NCBI GenBank assembly: GCA_020025415.1
Contig: JAHHSB010000098.1
Coordinates: 1-5,192 of the forward strand
Source of the DNA: Oscillibacter sp.
GTDB taxonomy: Bacteria; Bacillota; Clostridia; Oscillospirales; Oscillospiraceae
Reading direction: 5' to 3'
Length of the DNA: 5,192 nt
Shown here piece after piece: positions 4,553 through 5,192 of the stretch. The position numbers and the translations under genes are program-made. Each line of letters starts with the position of its first letter. Position 1 is the first letter of the stretch. A model generated the notes under the pieces. That model was not told where the DNA came from and ran no database searches. It saw only the letters and a program-made list of their open reading frames with translations.

Positions 4553-5192
4553 TCAGTCCCGTTTCCAGACGGCCCCATCCTTGGCGTCCACGATGGTGAT
4601 GCCCTGGGCCTTGAGTTCGTCCCGGATCCGGTCGGCCTCTGCAAAGTTCTTGGTCTTCTTGGCCTCGTAGCGCTGCATTACCAGCGCGTCAATGGCCGGA
4701 TCCCCCTCGCCGGTAATGGTATAGCCTTCGGCGGCCGTGCTGGCGGCCTGGGCCGCAGCCTTCTCCCGCAGGGCGGCGGCCTTTTCCAGCAGGCTCAGGC
4801 TCAGCACCTGGTCAAAGTCGTCCAGCAGTGCCAGCTTGGTGGCGTCATTGGTCTTGGCCTTGAGCACATCGTACAGGGCGGTGACACCCATGGAGGTGTT
4901 CAGGTCATTGCCCACCTGGGCCCGGAACTTCTCCCGGAAGGGCTCCATGGCCGCCTGGTCCACCGGGCCGTCTTCAGGATCAAGGGACGCCACCTTCTTG
5001 AGCAGCTTTTCATAGGCGCCCTGGGCGTTGTCCAGGTTCTCATAGCTGAACACCAGGGCCTTGCGGTAATGGCTCTGGAGGCAGAAGAACCGGTAAGCCA
5101 GGGGATCATAGCCCTTGCTCTCCAGCAGTGAGACGGTGAGGAACTCCCCTTTGGACTTGCTCATCTTGCCACCGGCGGTATTGAGGTGATGG
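4553..5192 (-). CDS. cysS: Cysteinyl-tRNA synthetase, C-terminal part (5' end outside the window)
   Basis: About 212 C-terminal residues are visible; the reading frame runs off the right edge, so internal Met codons are not the start. It opens with HHLNTAGGKMSKSKGEFLTV, containing the class I KMSKS signature that binds ATP during amino-acid activation. It continues through GYDPLAYRFFCLQSHYRKAL, characteristic of CysRS, into the DALR-like helical anticodon-binding region (roughly VGNDLNTSMGVTALYDVLKA onward). The last part is an (A/R)YEAKKTKNFAEADRIRDEL helix and a TIVDAKDGAVWKRD ending that are also typical of CysRS. The enzyme charges tRNA-Cys with cysteine in the cytoplasm. The HIGH motif and catalytic zinc site lie outside. 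No frameshift or missing block is seen. It ends with its own terminator, and any upstream control (for example a T-box) is beyond the window. Confidence 0.95.
   Translation of the reverse strand, partial: HHLNTAGGKMSKSKGEFLTVSLLESKGYDPLAYRFFCLQSHYRKALVFSYENLDNAQGAYEKLLKKVASLDPEDGPVDQAAMEPFREKFRAQVGNDLNTSMGVTALYDVLKAKTNDATKLALLDDFDQVLSLSLLEKAAALREKAAAQAASTAAEGYTITGEGDPAIDALVMQRYEAKKTKNFAEADRIRDELKAQGITIVDAKDGAVWKRD

Noticed and set aside
1..5192. tRNA, rRNA, CRISPR array, integrase or transposase
   Set aside because: Reading both strands gave no tRNA-like cloverleaf, no spaced repeats and no mobile-element protein motifs.

Overview
The window comes from a GC-rich, low-copy-repeat bacterial chromosome. 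The Shine-Dalgarno sites (AAGGAG, AGGAGG), sigma-70/SigA promoters (TTGACA, TATACT), a stand-alone bioY, a CmpB-like membrane protein and strong U-tailed terminators point to a Gram-positive Clostridia member. The GC-rich codon use (GCC, CTG, CGC, ACC) suggests the Oscillospiraceae/Ruminococcaceae (Faecalibacterium/Subdoligranulum-like gut bacteria). That placement is inference; no rRNA or other marker is present.

Layout. Bases 1-166 carry the 3' end of a PfkB sugar kinase (+). It converges on a small zinc-ribbon protein gene (229-606, -), and the two share a bidirectional terminator. Upstream of the zinc-ribbon gene lie its promoter, a 22-codon reading frame that looks like the severed 5' end of a glycerol kinase gene (732-800, -), and about 250 bp of non-coding, dyad-rich DNA. 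Next come a CmpB-type (PF06541) membrane protein (1051-1602, -) and, divergent from it, a family 4 Fe-S uracil-DNA glycosylase (1691-2260, +). The biotin transporter bioY follows (2369-2923, +), with a well-defined promoter, a probable BirA operator and an unusual perfect dyad running from the -10 box to the ribosome binding site. Bases 2973-3335 hold no intact gene, but they contain what looks like the decayed 3' end of a protein gene (possibly an FGGY kinase) that still has its own terminator. The right side is all on the minus strand: cysS (cysteinyl-tRNA synthetase, truncated by the window edge), its terminator, then an XRE-cupin regulator and a GNAT acetyltransferase that form a two-gene operon.

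How the parts relate. These are mostly independent housekeeping and accessory units: DNA repair (UDG), biotin uptake (BioY), translation (CysRS), sugar phosphorylation (PfkB kinase) and a small regulated acetyltransferase operon. No defence system, mobile element, CRISPR array, tRNA or rRNA was seen. The most interesting material is intergenic: the bioY control region, two candidate gene remnants, and the structured spacer upstream of the glpK remnant. I found no convincing new multi-gene system.
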